A stretch of DNA of 64,000 bases from assembly GCA_002363865.1 (NCBI GenBank), contig DEWY01000004.1, positions 228,486-292,485 on the forward strand, written 5' to 3'. Origin of the DNA: Caulobacteraceae bacterium UBA3198 (lineage in GTDB: Bacteria > Pseudomonadota > Alphaproteobacteria > Caulobacterales > Caulobacteraceae). Shown one piece after another: positions 1-8,150 of this stretch. Under the pieces are notes generated by a model that worked only from the letters and a program-made list of their open reading frames with translations, was not told the origin of the DNA and did not search any database. Each line of letters begins with the position of its first letter. Position 1 is the first letter of the stretch. A program made the position numbers and the translations under genes.

Positions 1-698
1 ATCATGCCGGTCAGCGCGATGGTCTGGCTGAGCAGGGTGGCGGCGGCCGAGCCGGCGATGCCCAGGGTCGGCGCCGGACCCAGGCCCAGGATCAGTACCG
101 GGTTCAGGATGATGTCCAGGGCTACAGCCGTCAGGGAGAAGTAGAAGGGGGTGCGGGAATCGCCGGTCCCGCGCATGGCCATCATCACGAACGAGAAGAA
201 GTACATGAAGGGCAGGGCCGCGAAGATGACCCGCAGATAGATGACCGCATCGGCCCGGGCGTCGGGGGGCGTCCCCATGGCCGCCAGGATGGACGGCGCC
301 AGGGCCAGGCCCGCCAGGCCGACGACCAGCGAGAGCAGCGCGAAAAAGAGCGTGCTGGTCCCGGCGACGCGCTTGATCTCCTGCGGGGCGCCGGCGCCCA
401 CGGCCTGGGCGATCAGCAGGTTGGCGGCCATGGCCAGCCCGAACACCGCGCCGAGCAGCAGGAAGAGGATGTTGTTGGCGTTGGCCGTGGCCGTCAGCGC
501 CGCAGGCCCCAGGATATGGCTGACCCAGGCGGCGTTGGCGGTGCCGTTGAGCGACTGGAGGAGATTGGCCCCCAGCATGGGCAGGGTGAAGACCAGAAGA
601 CCGCGGGGAATGGGCCCGGTGGTCAGGTCCGGAGGGCGCCTGGGGGTCGCCCCGGGCTTGGGGGCGGCGTCGCGCGGCGCAGTCTCAGAGGCTTCCAA
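1..698 (-). CDS. MATE-family efflux transporter, partial (C-terminus beyond window start)
   Basis: The complement of the first 0.7 kb reads open to the window edge. It encodes about 30 polar, proline-rich residues and then a run of hydrophobic segments beginning GLLVFTLPMLGANLLQSLNG and including NILFLLLGAVFGLAMAANLL. This is the N-terminal half of a MATE/NorM-like multidrug and toxin exporter of the inner membrane. I chose the TTG at 698 because GGAG lies six bases upstream of it; a TTG at 740 is also open. It is divergent from rfbB. MATE and polysaccharide flippases (MOP superfamily) can be confused, so a role in glycan export next to the rfb genes cannot be excluded, but the sequence looks MATE. 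Confidence 0.75.
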   Translation of the reverse strand, partial: MEASETAPRDAAPKPGATPRRPPDLTTGPIPRGLLVFTLPMLGANLLQSLNGTANAAWVSHILGPAALTATANANNILFLLLGAVFGLAMAANLLIAQAVGAGAPQEIKRVAGTSTLFFALLSLVVGLAGLALAPSILAAMGTPPDARADAVIYLRVIFAALPFMYFFSFVMMAMRGTGDSRTPFYFSLTAVALDIILNPVLILGLGPAPTLGIAGSAAATLLSQTIALTGM

Positions 699-877
699 AC
701 GACGCTCCCGCCCGCGTCCATGCGCAAACTTACCGACCAAGTCTAGGCGGCGCCGCGGACGCCCACAACCCGGCCGCGCAAACCCGTGCGTCTTGAGCCC
801 GCCGCAATTCGCTGTATGAGGCAGGGCTAACCATTTGAACGGGCGCGCCCCTGGGGCGACCGCAGACAAAGTTCGGC

Positions 878-1927
878 ATGAAAATTCTGATCACCGGCGG
901 GGCCGGCTTTATCGGGTCGGCCGTGGTCCGCAGGGCGATCGCCCAGGGCCATGAAGTCGTCAATCTCGACGTCCTGACCTATTCGGCCAATCTGGACAAT
1001 GTGGCCTCGGTGGCCGACGCCCCTGGCTACGCCTTCGAAGAGGCCGACATCTGCGACGCGGCTAAGATGGCCGACATCTTCGCCCGCCATCGCCCCGACG
1101 CGGTGATGCATCTGGCCGCCGAAAGCCACAACGATCGGGCCATCGACGGTCCGCTGGACTTCGTGCGCACCAATGTCACCGGCACCGCCGTACTGCTGGA
1201 GGCCGCCCGGGCCTATTGGAACGGGCTTGCGCCCGAGGCCAAGGCCGCCTTCCGCTTCCACCATGTGTCCACCGACGAGGTGTTCGGGGCGCTGGGCGAG
1301 GACGGCGCCTTCACCGAAGAGACGCCCTACGACCCCAACTCCCCCTATTCGGCCAGCAAGGCCGGCGCCGACCATCTGGTGCGCGCCTGGGGGCGGACCT
1401 ATGGCCTGCCGGTGGTGATCACCAACTGCGCCAACAATTACGGCCCCTTCCAGTTTCCCGAAAAGCTGATCCCCACCGTGGTGGTCCGGGCCATGGAGGG
1501 CAAGACCATCCCCGTCTATGGGGACGGCCGCCAGGTCCGGGACTGGCTGCATGTGGACGATCACGCCGAGGCCCTGCTGCTGGTCCTGCAGAAGGGGCGG
1601 CTGGGGGAGACCTACTGCATCGGCGGGGACTCCACCCACCGCAATCTGGAGGTCATCCAGATGCTCTGCGCCGAGCTCGACCGCCTGGCGCCGGCCAATA
1701 CCCCCCACGCCGACAAGATCACCTTCGTCGCCGACCGGCCGGGCCACGACTTCCGCTATTCCATCGACGCGGCCAAGCTGAAGGCCGAGCTCGGCTGGGA
1801 GCCGGCCACGCCGCTCAGCGAGGGCCTGGCCCAGACCGTGGCCTGGTATGTGGAGAACCGCGACTGGTGGCAGGCCATCCGCGACAAGGGCTTCCATTCC
1901 GAGCGCCTGGGTCTGGCCAAGGGATGA
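878..1927 (+). CDS. rfbB: dTDP-glucose 4,6-dehydratase
   Basis: Cytosolic NAD-dependent enzyme converting dTDP-D-glucose to dTDP-4-keto-6-deoxyglucose, a step of dTDP-rhamnose synthesis. The 349-residue protein has the N-terminal Rossmann motif ITGGAGFIGS (residues 4-13), the STDEVFG motif near residue 130 and the catalytic YSASKAG motif near 156, all typical of the extended-SDR RmlB family. The usual ESHVDRS motif reads ESHNDRA here, a small deviation. It is first in an operon with rfbD (4-base ATGA overlap) and rfbA. Length fits the family. Confidence 0.93.
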   Translation: MKILITGGAGFIGSAVVRRAIAQGHEVVNLDVLTYSANLDNVASVADAPGYAFEEADICDAAKMADIFARHRPDAVMHLAAESHNDRAIDGPLDFVRTNVTGTAVLLEAARAYWNGLAPEAKAAFRFHHVSTDEVFGALGEDGAFTEETPYDPNSPYSASKAGADHLVRAWGRTYGLPVVITNCANNYGPFQFPEKLIPTVVVRAMEGKTIPVYGDGRQVRDWLHVDDHAEALLLVLQKGRLGETYCIGGDSTHRNLEVIQMLCAELDRLAPANTPHADKITFVADRPGHDFRYSIDAAKLKAELGWEPATPLSEGLAQTVAWYVENRDWWQAIRDKGFHSERLGLAKG

Positions 1928-2820
1928 GCCTGAAGATCCTGCAGTTCGGCGCCACCGGCCAACTCGCCCGGGAGATGCTGGAGCGCGCCGGTCCCGGCGT
2001 GGAGATCACCGCCCTGTCCCGGGCCGAGGTCGACCTGACCCATCCCGACGCCATTGCGCGGGCCATCGGCGAGGCCGGCGAGACCGATCTGGTGCTCAAT
2101 GCGGCCGCCTATACCGCCGTCGACAAGGCCGAGGCCGAGCCGGACCTGGCCTATGCGGTCAACGCCTGGGCCCCGGCCGCCATGGCCAAGGCCTGTCAGG
2201 CGCGCGGCCTGCCCCTGCTGCAGATCTCCACCGACATGGTGTTTTCCGGCGACAAGGACGGCCCCTATCTGGAGACCGACGGGCCGGCCCCCCTGCACGT
2301 CTATGGCGCCTCCAAGCTGGCCGGCGAGCAGGCGGTGCTGAACGCCTGCGACCGGGCCCTGGTGATGCGGGTCTCCTGGCTGTTCTCGGCCTATGGCCAG
2401 AACTTTCTGCAGATGATGCTGCGTCTGGCCAAGACCCAGCCGGTGCTGAAGGTGGTGGCCGACCAGCGGGCCTGTCCCACCGCCAGCGGCGACCTGGCGG
2501 CCTTCATTCTCAGCCAGGGGGACCGCCTTGCCAAGGCGCCGGCCGGCGCCCGGGAATGGGGCCTGCTGCATGTGGTCAACGCCGGCGCCGCCAGCCGCTA
2601 TGACATGGCCCAGGCGATCTTCGCCCAGACCCGCCCCGATGACCCGCCCGTGATGGAGCCGGTGCCCACCAGCGCCTTTCCGACGCCCGCCCGCCGGGCC
2701 CTGAACGCGGTGCTGGACACCGGACGCATGCAGGAGGTCTTCTCCCTGCAGCTGCGCCCCTGGCAGGAGGCGCTGGAGGACGTGGTGGCCCAGCTTTCGG
2801 CCCAGAAGGAGACGGCGTGA
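1924..2820 (+). CDS. rfbD: dTDP-4-dehydrorhamnose reductase
   Basis: NADPH-dependent last step of dTDP-L-rhamnose synthesis. The 298-residue protein begins with the Rossmann motif FGATGQLAREM and contains ISTDMVFSGDKDGPY and the YGASKLAGE catalytic motif (Tyr and Lys of the SDR triad), as in RmlD. It overlaps rfbB by four bases upstream and rfbA by four bases downstream, so the three are probably translationally coupled. The 3,5-epimerase (rfbC) that would supply its substrate is not in the window. Confidence 0.92.
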   Translation: MSLKILQFGATGQLAREMLERAGPGVEITALSRAEVDLTHPDAIARAIGEAGETDLVLNAAAYTAVDKAEAEPDLAYAVNAWAPAAMAKACQARGLPLLQISTDMVFSGDKDGPYLETDGPAPLHVYGASKLAGEQAVLNACDRALVMRVSWLFSAYGQNFLQMMLRLAKTQPVLKVVADQRACPTASGDLAAFILSQGDRLAKAPAGAREWGLLHVVNAGAASRYDMAQAIFAQTRPDDPPVMEPVPTSAFPTPARRALNAVLDTGRMQEVFSLQLRPWQEALEDVVAQLSAQKETA

Positions 2821-3713
2821 GACGCGGAATCATCCTGGCGGGGGGCTCGGGCACCCGACTGCACCCCTTGACCCTGGCGGTCTCCAAGCAGCTGCTGCCC
2901 ATCTACGACAAGCCGATGATCTATTATCCGCTGTCGGTCCTGCTGCTGGCCGGGGTCCGCGAGATCCTGATCATCACCACGCCGGAGGACCAGGCCGGCT
3001 TCAAGCGCCTGCTGGGCGACGGCTCGCAGCTCGGCGTGCGGTTCGAATTCATCGTCCAGCCCAAGCCCGAGGGCCTGGCCCAGGCCTATCTCCTGGGCGA
3101 AGAGTTCGTCGGCGGCGAGCCCAGCATCATGGTGCTCGGCGACAACATCTTCTTCGGCCAGAACTTCGGCCAGATGCTCCGGGCCGCCGATGAGCGGACC
3201 ACCGGCGCCACCGTCTTCGGCTATCCGGTCAACGACCCCGAGCGCTACGGCGTCGTCGAGCTGGGCGAAGGCGGCAAGGTGCTGGGCATTGAGGAAAAGC
3301 CCGCCGAGCCCAAATCCAACTATGCGGTGACCGGCCTCTATTTCTATGACGGCAAGGCCAGCGAATACGCCAAGACGCTCAAGCCCTCCCATCGGGGCGA
3401 GCTGGAAATCACCGCGCTGAACCAGGTCTATCTGGACGCCGGCGAACTCAATGTGGAGCTGCTGGGCCGCGGCTTCGCCTGGCTGGACACCGGCACCCAT
3501 GACAGCCTGATCCAGGCCGGCGAACTGATCCGCACCCTGGAGCTGCGCCAGGGCCTGCGCATCGGCTGTATCGAGGAAGTGGCCTATTCCAAGGGCTTCA
3601 TCGACCGCGACCAGCTGGCCGATCTCGGCCGCGCCCAGGCCAAGGGCGAGTATGGCCAATATCTGATCCGCCTGGCCGAACGCCTGGCGCCCGACGCCGA
3701 GCCGGCGGAGTAG
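2817..3713 (+). CDS. rfbA: glucose-1-phosphate thymidylyltransferase
   Basis: Makes dTDP-glucose from glucose-1-phosphate and dTTP, the entry step to dTDP-rhamnose and related deoxysugars. The 298-residue protein carries the nucleotidyltransferase signature LAGGSGTRLHPLT at residues 7-19, then KQLLPIYDKPMIYYPLS and LGDNIFFG, all classic RmlA motifs. It is last in the rfbBDA operon and starts inside the end of rfbD. The product would feed a surface polysaccharide, probably LPS or S-layer-associated glycan (inference). Confidence 0.94.
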   Translation: MRRGIILAGGSGTRLHPLTLAVSKQLLPIYDKPMIYYPLSVLLLAGVREILIITTPEDQAGFKRLLGDGSQLGVRFEFIVQPKPEGLAQAYLLGEEFVGGEPSIMVLGDNIFFGQNFGQMLRAADERTTGATVFGYPVNDPERYGVVELGEGGKVLGIEEKPAEPKSNYAVTGLYFYDGKASEYAKTLKPSHRGELEITALNQVYLDAGELNVELLGRGFAWLDTGTHDSLIQAGELIRTLELRQGLRIGCIEEVAYSKGFIDRDQLADLGRAQAKGEYGQYLIRLAERLAPDAEPAE

Positions 3714-3724
3714 GCTTCAGCCCC

Positions 3725-3767
3725 TAGAGCCTGGTAACCGGCTCCCACTTATCGGAACGCGCCCTAG
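3725..3767. repeat. dispersed intergenic palindrome, GAACGCG family (copy 1)
   Basis: The gap between convergent rfbA and the TetR gene holds TAGAGCC followed by GGTAACCGGCTCCCACTTAT and CGGAACGCGCCCTA. The reverse complement of the element at 12247-12294 matches it closely (about 26 of 32 positions in the core). The stop codon of the TetR gene lies inside it. It can fold and may end transcription from both sides. Confidence 0.7.
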
Positions 3768-4399
3768 TCCACCCAGAGGTCCTGGGCCTCGCCCTTGCGG
3801 TTCAGGGCGCGAACGGCGCGTTTGACCACGGCGAGCAGGCGTTCGCGCCGGGCGATCTCGTCATAGGTGAGCGAGCCCCTCGCCAGGCCCTCCAGCAGGA
3901 AGCGGCCCAGGTCGCGGCTGGTCTGGAAGCGCGGGTCGCTGCCGGCCTGGGTGAGCGCCAGGAAGCGTTCGCCCACCTGATTGCGGTCAAAGGCGCTCTG
4001 GGCGTTGGCCAGGCGGGTGCGCAGCATGGGGTCGGTGCGGGCGGCGGCCTCCAGCTCGGCGAAGGCCACGAAGGGCGTCTCGTGCAGCAGGGCCCAATAG
4101 GCGTCGATGGCGTGCTCGGCGGCGTCCACGCCGGGACCGGCCGGCGCCGAGGCAGCCTGTTCGAACAGGCGGGCGCGCTCGACCTCGATATGGCTGACGG
4201 CGGCCTCCACCAGCTCCTCGCGGCTGGAGAAGTGGTAGAGCATGGCCCCGCGGGTCAGGTTGGCCGCCTCGGCGATCAGGGCGTTGGTGGCCGCATGATA
4301 GCCGACCTCGGCGAACAAGCGCATGGCCGCGTCCAGAATCCGGGCGCGGGTGCGGCGAGACTTCGGGGTCTCCTTGGCGGGATAGGTTCGGGCGTCCAT
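3764..4399 (-). CDS. TetR/AcrR-family transcriptional regulator
   Basis: A 211-residue cytosolic repressor-type protein. The N-terminal helix-turn-helix spans about residues 12-60 (RARILDAAMRLFAEVGYHAA then LIAEAANLTRGAMLYHFSSR), matching TetR_N; the remainder is the helical ligand or dimer domain. I chose the ATG at 4399; a GTG at 4405 and a TTG at 4423 are also open. It is convergent with rfbA and divergent from the phosphoesterase gene at 4540, whose promoter region it may control. Its ligand cannot be told from sequence. Confidence 0.88.
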   Translation of the reverse strand: MDARTYPAKETPKSRRTRARILDAAMRLFAEVGYHAATNALIAEAANLTRGAMLYHFSSREELVEAAVSHIEVERARLFEQAASAPAGPGVDAAEHAIDAYWALLHETPFVAFAELEAAARTDPMLRTRLANAQSAFDRNQVGERFLALTQAGSDPRFQTSRDLGRFLLEGLARGSLTYDEIARRERLLAVVKRAVRALNRKGEAQDLWVD

Positions 4400-4539
4400 C
4401 TGCACAGGCAAGGCTTCAATCAAAGTGCGGCCGACATATGGCGAGCTATGCTGCGGCGCCAGTGTTGCAGTGCGGTTTCATCAAAGCGACATGCAATCAG
4501 CCTACCGGACGGTCAAATAGAGGCGCTTCGGAGGCGTTC

Positions 4540-5400
4540 GTGACCGATCTGGGAATCCGTCGTTATCGGACTGTCTTCGTTTCCGACGTCCATCTGGGCA
4601 CCCGCGGGTGCCAGGCCGAGATGCTGCTGGACTTCATCCGGCACATGGAATGCGACACATTGTATCTGGTCGGGGACATCGTCGACGGCTGGAAGATGAA
4701 AAGCGGCTGGTACTGGCCCCAGGCGCACAATGACGTGGTGCAGAAGATCCTGCGCCTGGCCCGCAAGGGCGTGAACGTCGTCTATATTCCCGGCAACCAT
4801 GACGACCGCATCCGCGACTTCTGCGGCATTCATTTCGGCGGGGTCGTGGTGGCCCGCGACGCGATCCATGAGGGCGCCGACGGCCGACGGTTCCTGGTCA
4901 CCCACGGGGACGAATTCGACGGCGTGGTGCAGCACGCCAAGTGGCTGGCCTTCCTGGGGGACTATTCCTACCGGGCGCTTCTGTCGGCCAACACCCTGTT
5001 CAACCGTGTGCGGCGCCGCATGGGCTTCGGCTATTGGAGCCTGTCGGCCTATCTGAAGACCCGGGTGAAGAACGCCCTGCACTTCATCGAGGACTTCGAG
5101 GGCGCGGTGGCCGAGGAGGCCCGGCGGCGTGGGGTGGACGGGGTGATCTGCGGCCACATCCACAAGGCCGAGATGCGCCAGATCGAGGACATCCTCTACA
5201 TCAATGACGGCGACTGGGTGGAGAGTTGCACGGCCCTGGTCGAGCACATGGACGGGCGCATGGAAATCCTGGAATGGGCCAAGCTGCGCAGCTGGTCGGC
5301 CGTCCGGGAGGCCCGCGCCCTGCCTGAGCCGGTGGAACCCGCGGCCTCGCCGGTCGTTGATCCCCGCCCCGCCCCGGTGGCCGCGTCCGCCGCCGCCTGA
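4540..5400 (+). CDS. UDP-2,3-diacylglucosamine pyrophosphatase-like metallophosphoesterase
   Basis: Calcineurin-like phosphoesterase of 286 residues. Metal-binding motifs appear in order: FVSDVHLG (about 13-20), VGDIVDGW, IPGNHDD, VTHGDEFD and CGHIHKAE. These resemble LpxH-like enzymes, but this clade often sits beside glycosyltransferases, so the substrate is uncertain and it should not be equated with LpxH. I chose the GTG at 4540, with GGAGG five bases upstream, over the more upstream ATG at 4438, which would add a non-conserved leader. The tail is rich in Pro and Ala. The fusion glycosyltransferase follows 54 bases later, suggesting co-expression in a lipid or glycan pathway. Confidence 0.85.
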   Translation: MTDLGIRRYRTVFVSDVHLGTRGCQAEMLLDFIRHMECDTLYLVGDIVDGWKMKSGWYWPQAHNDVVQKILRLARKGVNVVYIPGNHDDRIRDFCGIHFGGVVVARDAIHEGADGRRFLVTHGDEFDGVVQHAKWLAFLGDYSYRALLSANTLFNRVRRRMGFGYWSLSAYLKTRVKNALHFIEDFEGAVAEEARRRGVDGVICGHIHKAEMRQIEDILYINDGDWVESCTALVEHMDGRMEILEWAKLRSWSAVREARALPEPVEPAASPVVDPRPAPVAASAAA

Positions 5401-5438
5401 GCCGCCGCAAGCCTTCGTTTGACACCCGATCAGGCTCG

Positions 5439-5455
5439 TGACAGTGAGACTGTCA
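5439..5455. promoter_or_regulatory. perfect palindrome on the start codon; probable TetR-type operator
   Basis: TGACAGTGAGACTGTCA has perfect 7-base arms around a 3-base centre, and its last base is the A of the ATG at 5455. A further TTGACA lies at 5419-5424. The gene that starts here encodes a TetR-type DNA-binding domain, so autoregulation through this site is the natural reading (inference). Confidence 0.6.
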
Positions 5456-6915
5456 TGAGCGACGATTCCCAGACCCCCGGCGACGCCCGCGACCGCCAGA
5501 AGGCCGCCACCCGCGACCAAATCCTCCGCGTGGTGGGCGCGCGGCTGGAGAGCGGCCCCCTGGACGAGCTGTCCTTCGCCGACATCGCCAAGGACGCCGG
5601 CGTCGGCGAGCGCACCGTCTATCGTCACTTCCCCACTCGCGAGGCCCTGCTGGGCGCCTATTTCGCCTGGGCCCAGGCCCAGGCCACCCTGCCGCTCGCC
5701 CAGCAGCCCCAGACCCAGAGCCCGCCGCGGCCCGAACCGGCGGCCCCGCCGCCCCCGGCCCGCTCCCCGGCTCAGCGCATGTGGCAGCCGGCCGCCCCGT
5801 CCGAGGATGTGCAGCGGCCCATGCGCATCCTGCTGGCCACCGACGCCTGGGAGCCGCAGGTCAATGGCGTGGTCCGGACGCTCACCCGTGTGGTGCGCGA
5901 GCTGCGCGACCTGGGCCATCAGGTGGAGGTGATCAGCCCCGACCAGTTCAAGACCCTGCCCCTGCCCACCTATCCGGAGATCAAGGTGGCCATCGGCGCC
6001 TATGAGCCCGTGCAGGAGCGGTTCAAGGCCTTCGAGCCCGAGGCCATCCACATCGCCACCGAGGGCCCCATCGGCCTGGCCGCCCGGCGCATCTGCGTGG
6101 AATGGAAGCTGCCCTTCACCACCAGCTACCACACCCGTTTCCCGGAATATGTCTCGGCCCGCCTGCCGCTGCCCCTGTCGGTGGGCTACACCTATATGCG
6201 TTGGTTCCACCGCCCGTCGGGGCGGCTGATGGTGGCCACGCCGACCATGCGCGACGAGCTGACCCGCCACGGCTTCCGCAACATCTCCTCCTGGTCCCGC
6301 GGGGTGGACACCGAGATGTTCCATCCCCGCCGCGAGGGCGAGAAGGACATCTTCGCCCACCTGCCCAAGCCGATCTTCCTCTATGTGGGCCGGGTGGCGG
6401 TGGAGAAGAATATCGAGGCCTTCCTCGGCCTCGACCTGCCGGGCACCAAGGTGGTGGTGGGCGATGGCCCGCAGAAGGACGAGCTGGCCGAGCGGTATCC
6501 CGGCGCGGTCTTCACCGGCTCGAAGTTCGGCGAGGAGCTGTCGGCCCATTTCGCCTGCGCCGACGTCTTCGTCTTCCCCTCGCTCACCGACACCTTCGGC
6601 CTGGTGATCCTCGAGGCCATGGCCTCAGGGACCCCGGTAGCGGCCTATCCGGCGCCTGGCCCCATCGACATCATCCCGGACTCTGGCGCAGGCGCCCTCG
6701 CCACCTCGGCCACCGAGGGCCTGAAGGAGGCCTGCATGGAAGCCCTGGCCCTTGATCGCCGGGCGGTGCGGGCGTTCGCCGAGACCTTTTCCTGGACCGC
6801 CTGCGCCGAGGACTTCGTGCGCAACCTGCAGCCCTATCCGGAGCCGGAAAAGACCCGCTTCTGGCGCCGTCTCCGCCGCCTGGCGAGGGTAAGGCGCCGC
6901 CCGAAGACAGCCTGA
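5455..6915 (+). CDS. TetR-type HTH domain fused to a GT4 glycosyltransferase
   Basis: One uninterrupted 486-residue frame joins two unrelated modules. Residues about 15-75 form a canonical TetR_N helix-turn-helix (DQILRVVGARLE, then FADIAKDAGVGERTVYRHF and TREALL). Residues about 80-121 are a Pro/Gln/Ala-rich linker. From residue 123 (MRILLATDAWEPQVNGVVR) it is a complete GT4/GT-B glycosyltransferase with DTFGLVILEAMASGTPVAAY as the C-terminal donor-binding motif, similar to mannosyltransferases of glycolipid synthesis. The TetR ligand domain is absent. The ATG at 5455 is placed by the HTH; an internal ATG at 5821 could give a free glycosyltransferase but has only a poor, distant ribosome site. 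The acceptor is unknown. Confidence 0.85.
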   Translation: MSDDSQTPGDARDRQKAATRDQILRVVGARLESGPLDELSFADIAKDAGVGERTVYRHFPTREALLGAYFAWAQAQATLPLAQQPQTQSPPRPEPAAPPPPARSPAQRMWQPAAPSEDVQRPMRILLATDAWEPQVNGVVRTLTRVVRELRDLGHQVEVISPDQFKTLPLPTYPEIKVAIGAYEPVQERFKAFEPEAIHIATEGPIGLAARRICVEWKLPFTTSYHTRFPEYVSARLPLPLSVGYTYMRWFHRPSGRLMVATPTMRDELTRHGFRNISSWSRGVDTEMFHPRREGEKDIFAHLPKPIFLYVGRVAVEKNIEAFLGLDLPGTKVVVGDGPQKDELAERYPGAVFTGSKFGEELSAHFACADVFVFPSLTDTFGLVILEAMASGTPVAAYPAPGPIDIIPDSGAGALATSATEGLKEACMEALALDRRAVRAFAETFSWTACAEDFVRNLQPYPEPEKTRFWRRLRRLARVRRRPKTA

Positions 6916-6918
6916 GGG

Positions 6919-7449
6919 TCACCGCGTCGGGATCTCCACGTCGCAGACGGTGAAGTCGGCGCCCTTTTCGGCCCGCAGCGCCGCGCCCCAGGCCAGAACC
7001 CGGCCGTTCCGCGCCCGGGCCTCCTCTCCCGCCGAAACTGCGCTGATCGGCAGGGATCCCAGGAAGCCGCTCCGCCCGTCGCTGGCCTGGGTGACGAAGA
7101 CGACCTGGTCCGCGAGCTCCGGGGTCAGGCGGAAGGTGAATTCCGGCGCTAGATCAGGATGCTCGGAGATTCCGCCATCGCGGTTGTTCGGGTTGCCGGT
7201 CTGAGCGACGAAACCCGCGATCACCCGGTGAAACTGCAAGCCGTCATAGACGCCTTCCTTCGCCAGCACCTTGACCCGAGCCACCGCCTGGGGCGCGGCC
7301 TGCGGCGCCAGCTCCACCACGATGCGGCCCTTGGTGGTGTCGATCACCAGCGTCTGGTCCGGATCGGGCTTTCGCCAGTCGGGAGCCTCGGCGGCGGCGG
7401 TCAGCGGGAGCAGCGCGGCCAGCAGGCCGGCGATGAGGGGGGTCTTCAT
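6919..7449 (-). CDS. exported cyclophilin-type peptidyl-prolyl cis-trans isomerase
   Basis: Catalyses proline isomerisation, probably in the periplasm. The 176-residue protein begins with a signal peptide (KTPLIAGLLAALLPLTAAAEA), followed by the cyclophilin core: TKGRIVVELAPQAAPQAVA, LQFHRVIAGFVAQTGNP and FLGSLPISAVS. Some canonical core segments are divergent, so activity may be modest. Its ATG overlaps the stop of the upstream gene (ATGA), so the two are coupled. It converges on the glycosyltransferase with a 3-base gap. Confidence 0.87.
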   Translation of the reverse strand: MKTPLIAGLLAALLPLTAAAEAPDWRKPDPDQTLVIDTTKGRIVVELAPQAAPQAVARVKVLAKEGVYDGLQFHRVIAGFVAQTGNPNNRDGGISEHPDLAPEFTFRLTPELADQVVFVTQASDGRSGFLGSLPISAVSAGEEARARNGRVLAWGAALRAEKGADFTVCDVEIPTR

Positions 7450-7979
7450 GTCCAGTCCTTGGCGTGGCGCAGGCGGACGCCGCTGGCGTGCAGGGTGGTG
7501 TCCCACACCGGGCGCAGATGGGTCAGGGTTTCGGTGAGGCGCAGCTCGACGCCCGCCTCGCGCAGGGCGGCGGGCAGGTCGATGAGGGTCTCGCAGGCCA
7601 GCGGCGTCACGGGCTGGCGGGCCACCCACATGCCCGCATCATTCAGATCCTCGAACGGGGCGGTGGGCAGGGCGTAGCGATACAGGGTCGCCGTCCGCAG
7701 GGCTTCGAGCCCGTCCCACTCCATAAAGGCGATGACCCGGGCCGGACTTGCCCCAAACCAGGCGATCCGGTCAGCCGCGGTGGTGTCATCCCGGGGAAAC
7801 AGCAGGATGCGCGGATAGTCCCGGGGAAACAGGTAGAGGGCCTGCCAGGCGTCCTCGATGGCCCAGACCAGCGGCCCGTTCAGCCAGTCGCGCCCCGGCG
7901 GCCGCACCGAGGGGACGCGGACGGGGCGGGGCTCGAAAACCGCGATGCCCGGATCGTCGCTGAAGTGGTAGAGCTGCAT
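7446..7979 (-). CDS. DUF6886-like conserved protein
   Basis: A 177-residue soluble protein beginning MQLYHFSDDPGIAVFEPRPV with VPSVRPPGRDWLNGPLVWAI following. I recognise this as the DUF6886-type family from memory of its N-terminal pattern; no function is established. The YHFSD and RPVRVPSVRPPG motifs and the absence of signal or membrane segments are what can be seen. It overlaps the cyclophilin gene by four bases. The pairing with a cyclophilin does not reveal a role. Confidence 0.7.
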   Translation of the reverse strand: MQLYHFSDDPGIAVFEPRPVRVPSVRPPGRDWLNGPLVWAIEDAWQALYLFPRDYPRILLFPRDDTTAADRIAWFGASPARVIAFMEWDGLEALRTATLYRYALPTAPFEDLNDAGMWVARQPVTPLACETLIDLPAALREAGVELRLTETLTHLRPVWDTTLHASGVRLRHAKDWT

Positions 7980-8150
7980 GAGGCGCGATAGCGCCTGATC
8001 GAGGCGGGCGGCGCAAGGCCCGCCGCGCGGGCCGGCGCCAGCGTCTTTGGCCGGGCTGCGGGCCTGCTTCACATTGCCCCGACTGTGCTTTCCCTGTAAT
8101 CGGCGCCCGTTCCCGATCATCTTGCGCCTCGGAAGAGAAACCTGCCCGCC

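Noticed and set aside
4513..6549. A 678-residue frame opposite the phosphoesterase and glycosyltransferase genes
   Set aside because: Spans two real genes on the other strand; low-complexity and without motifs.
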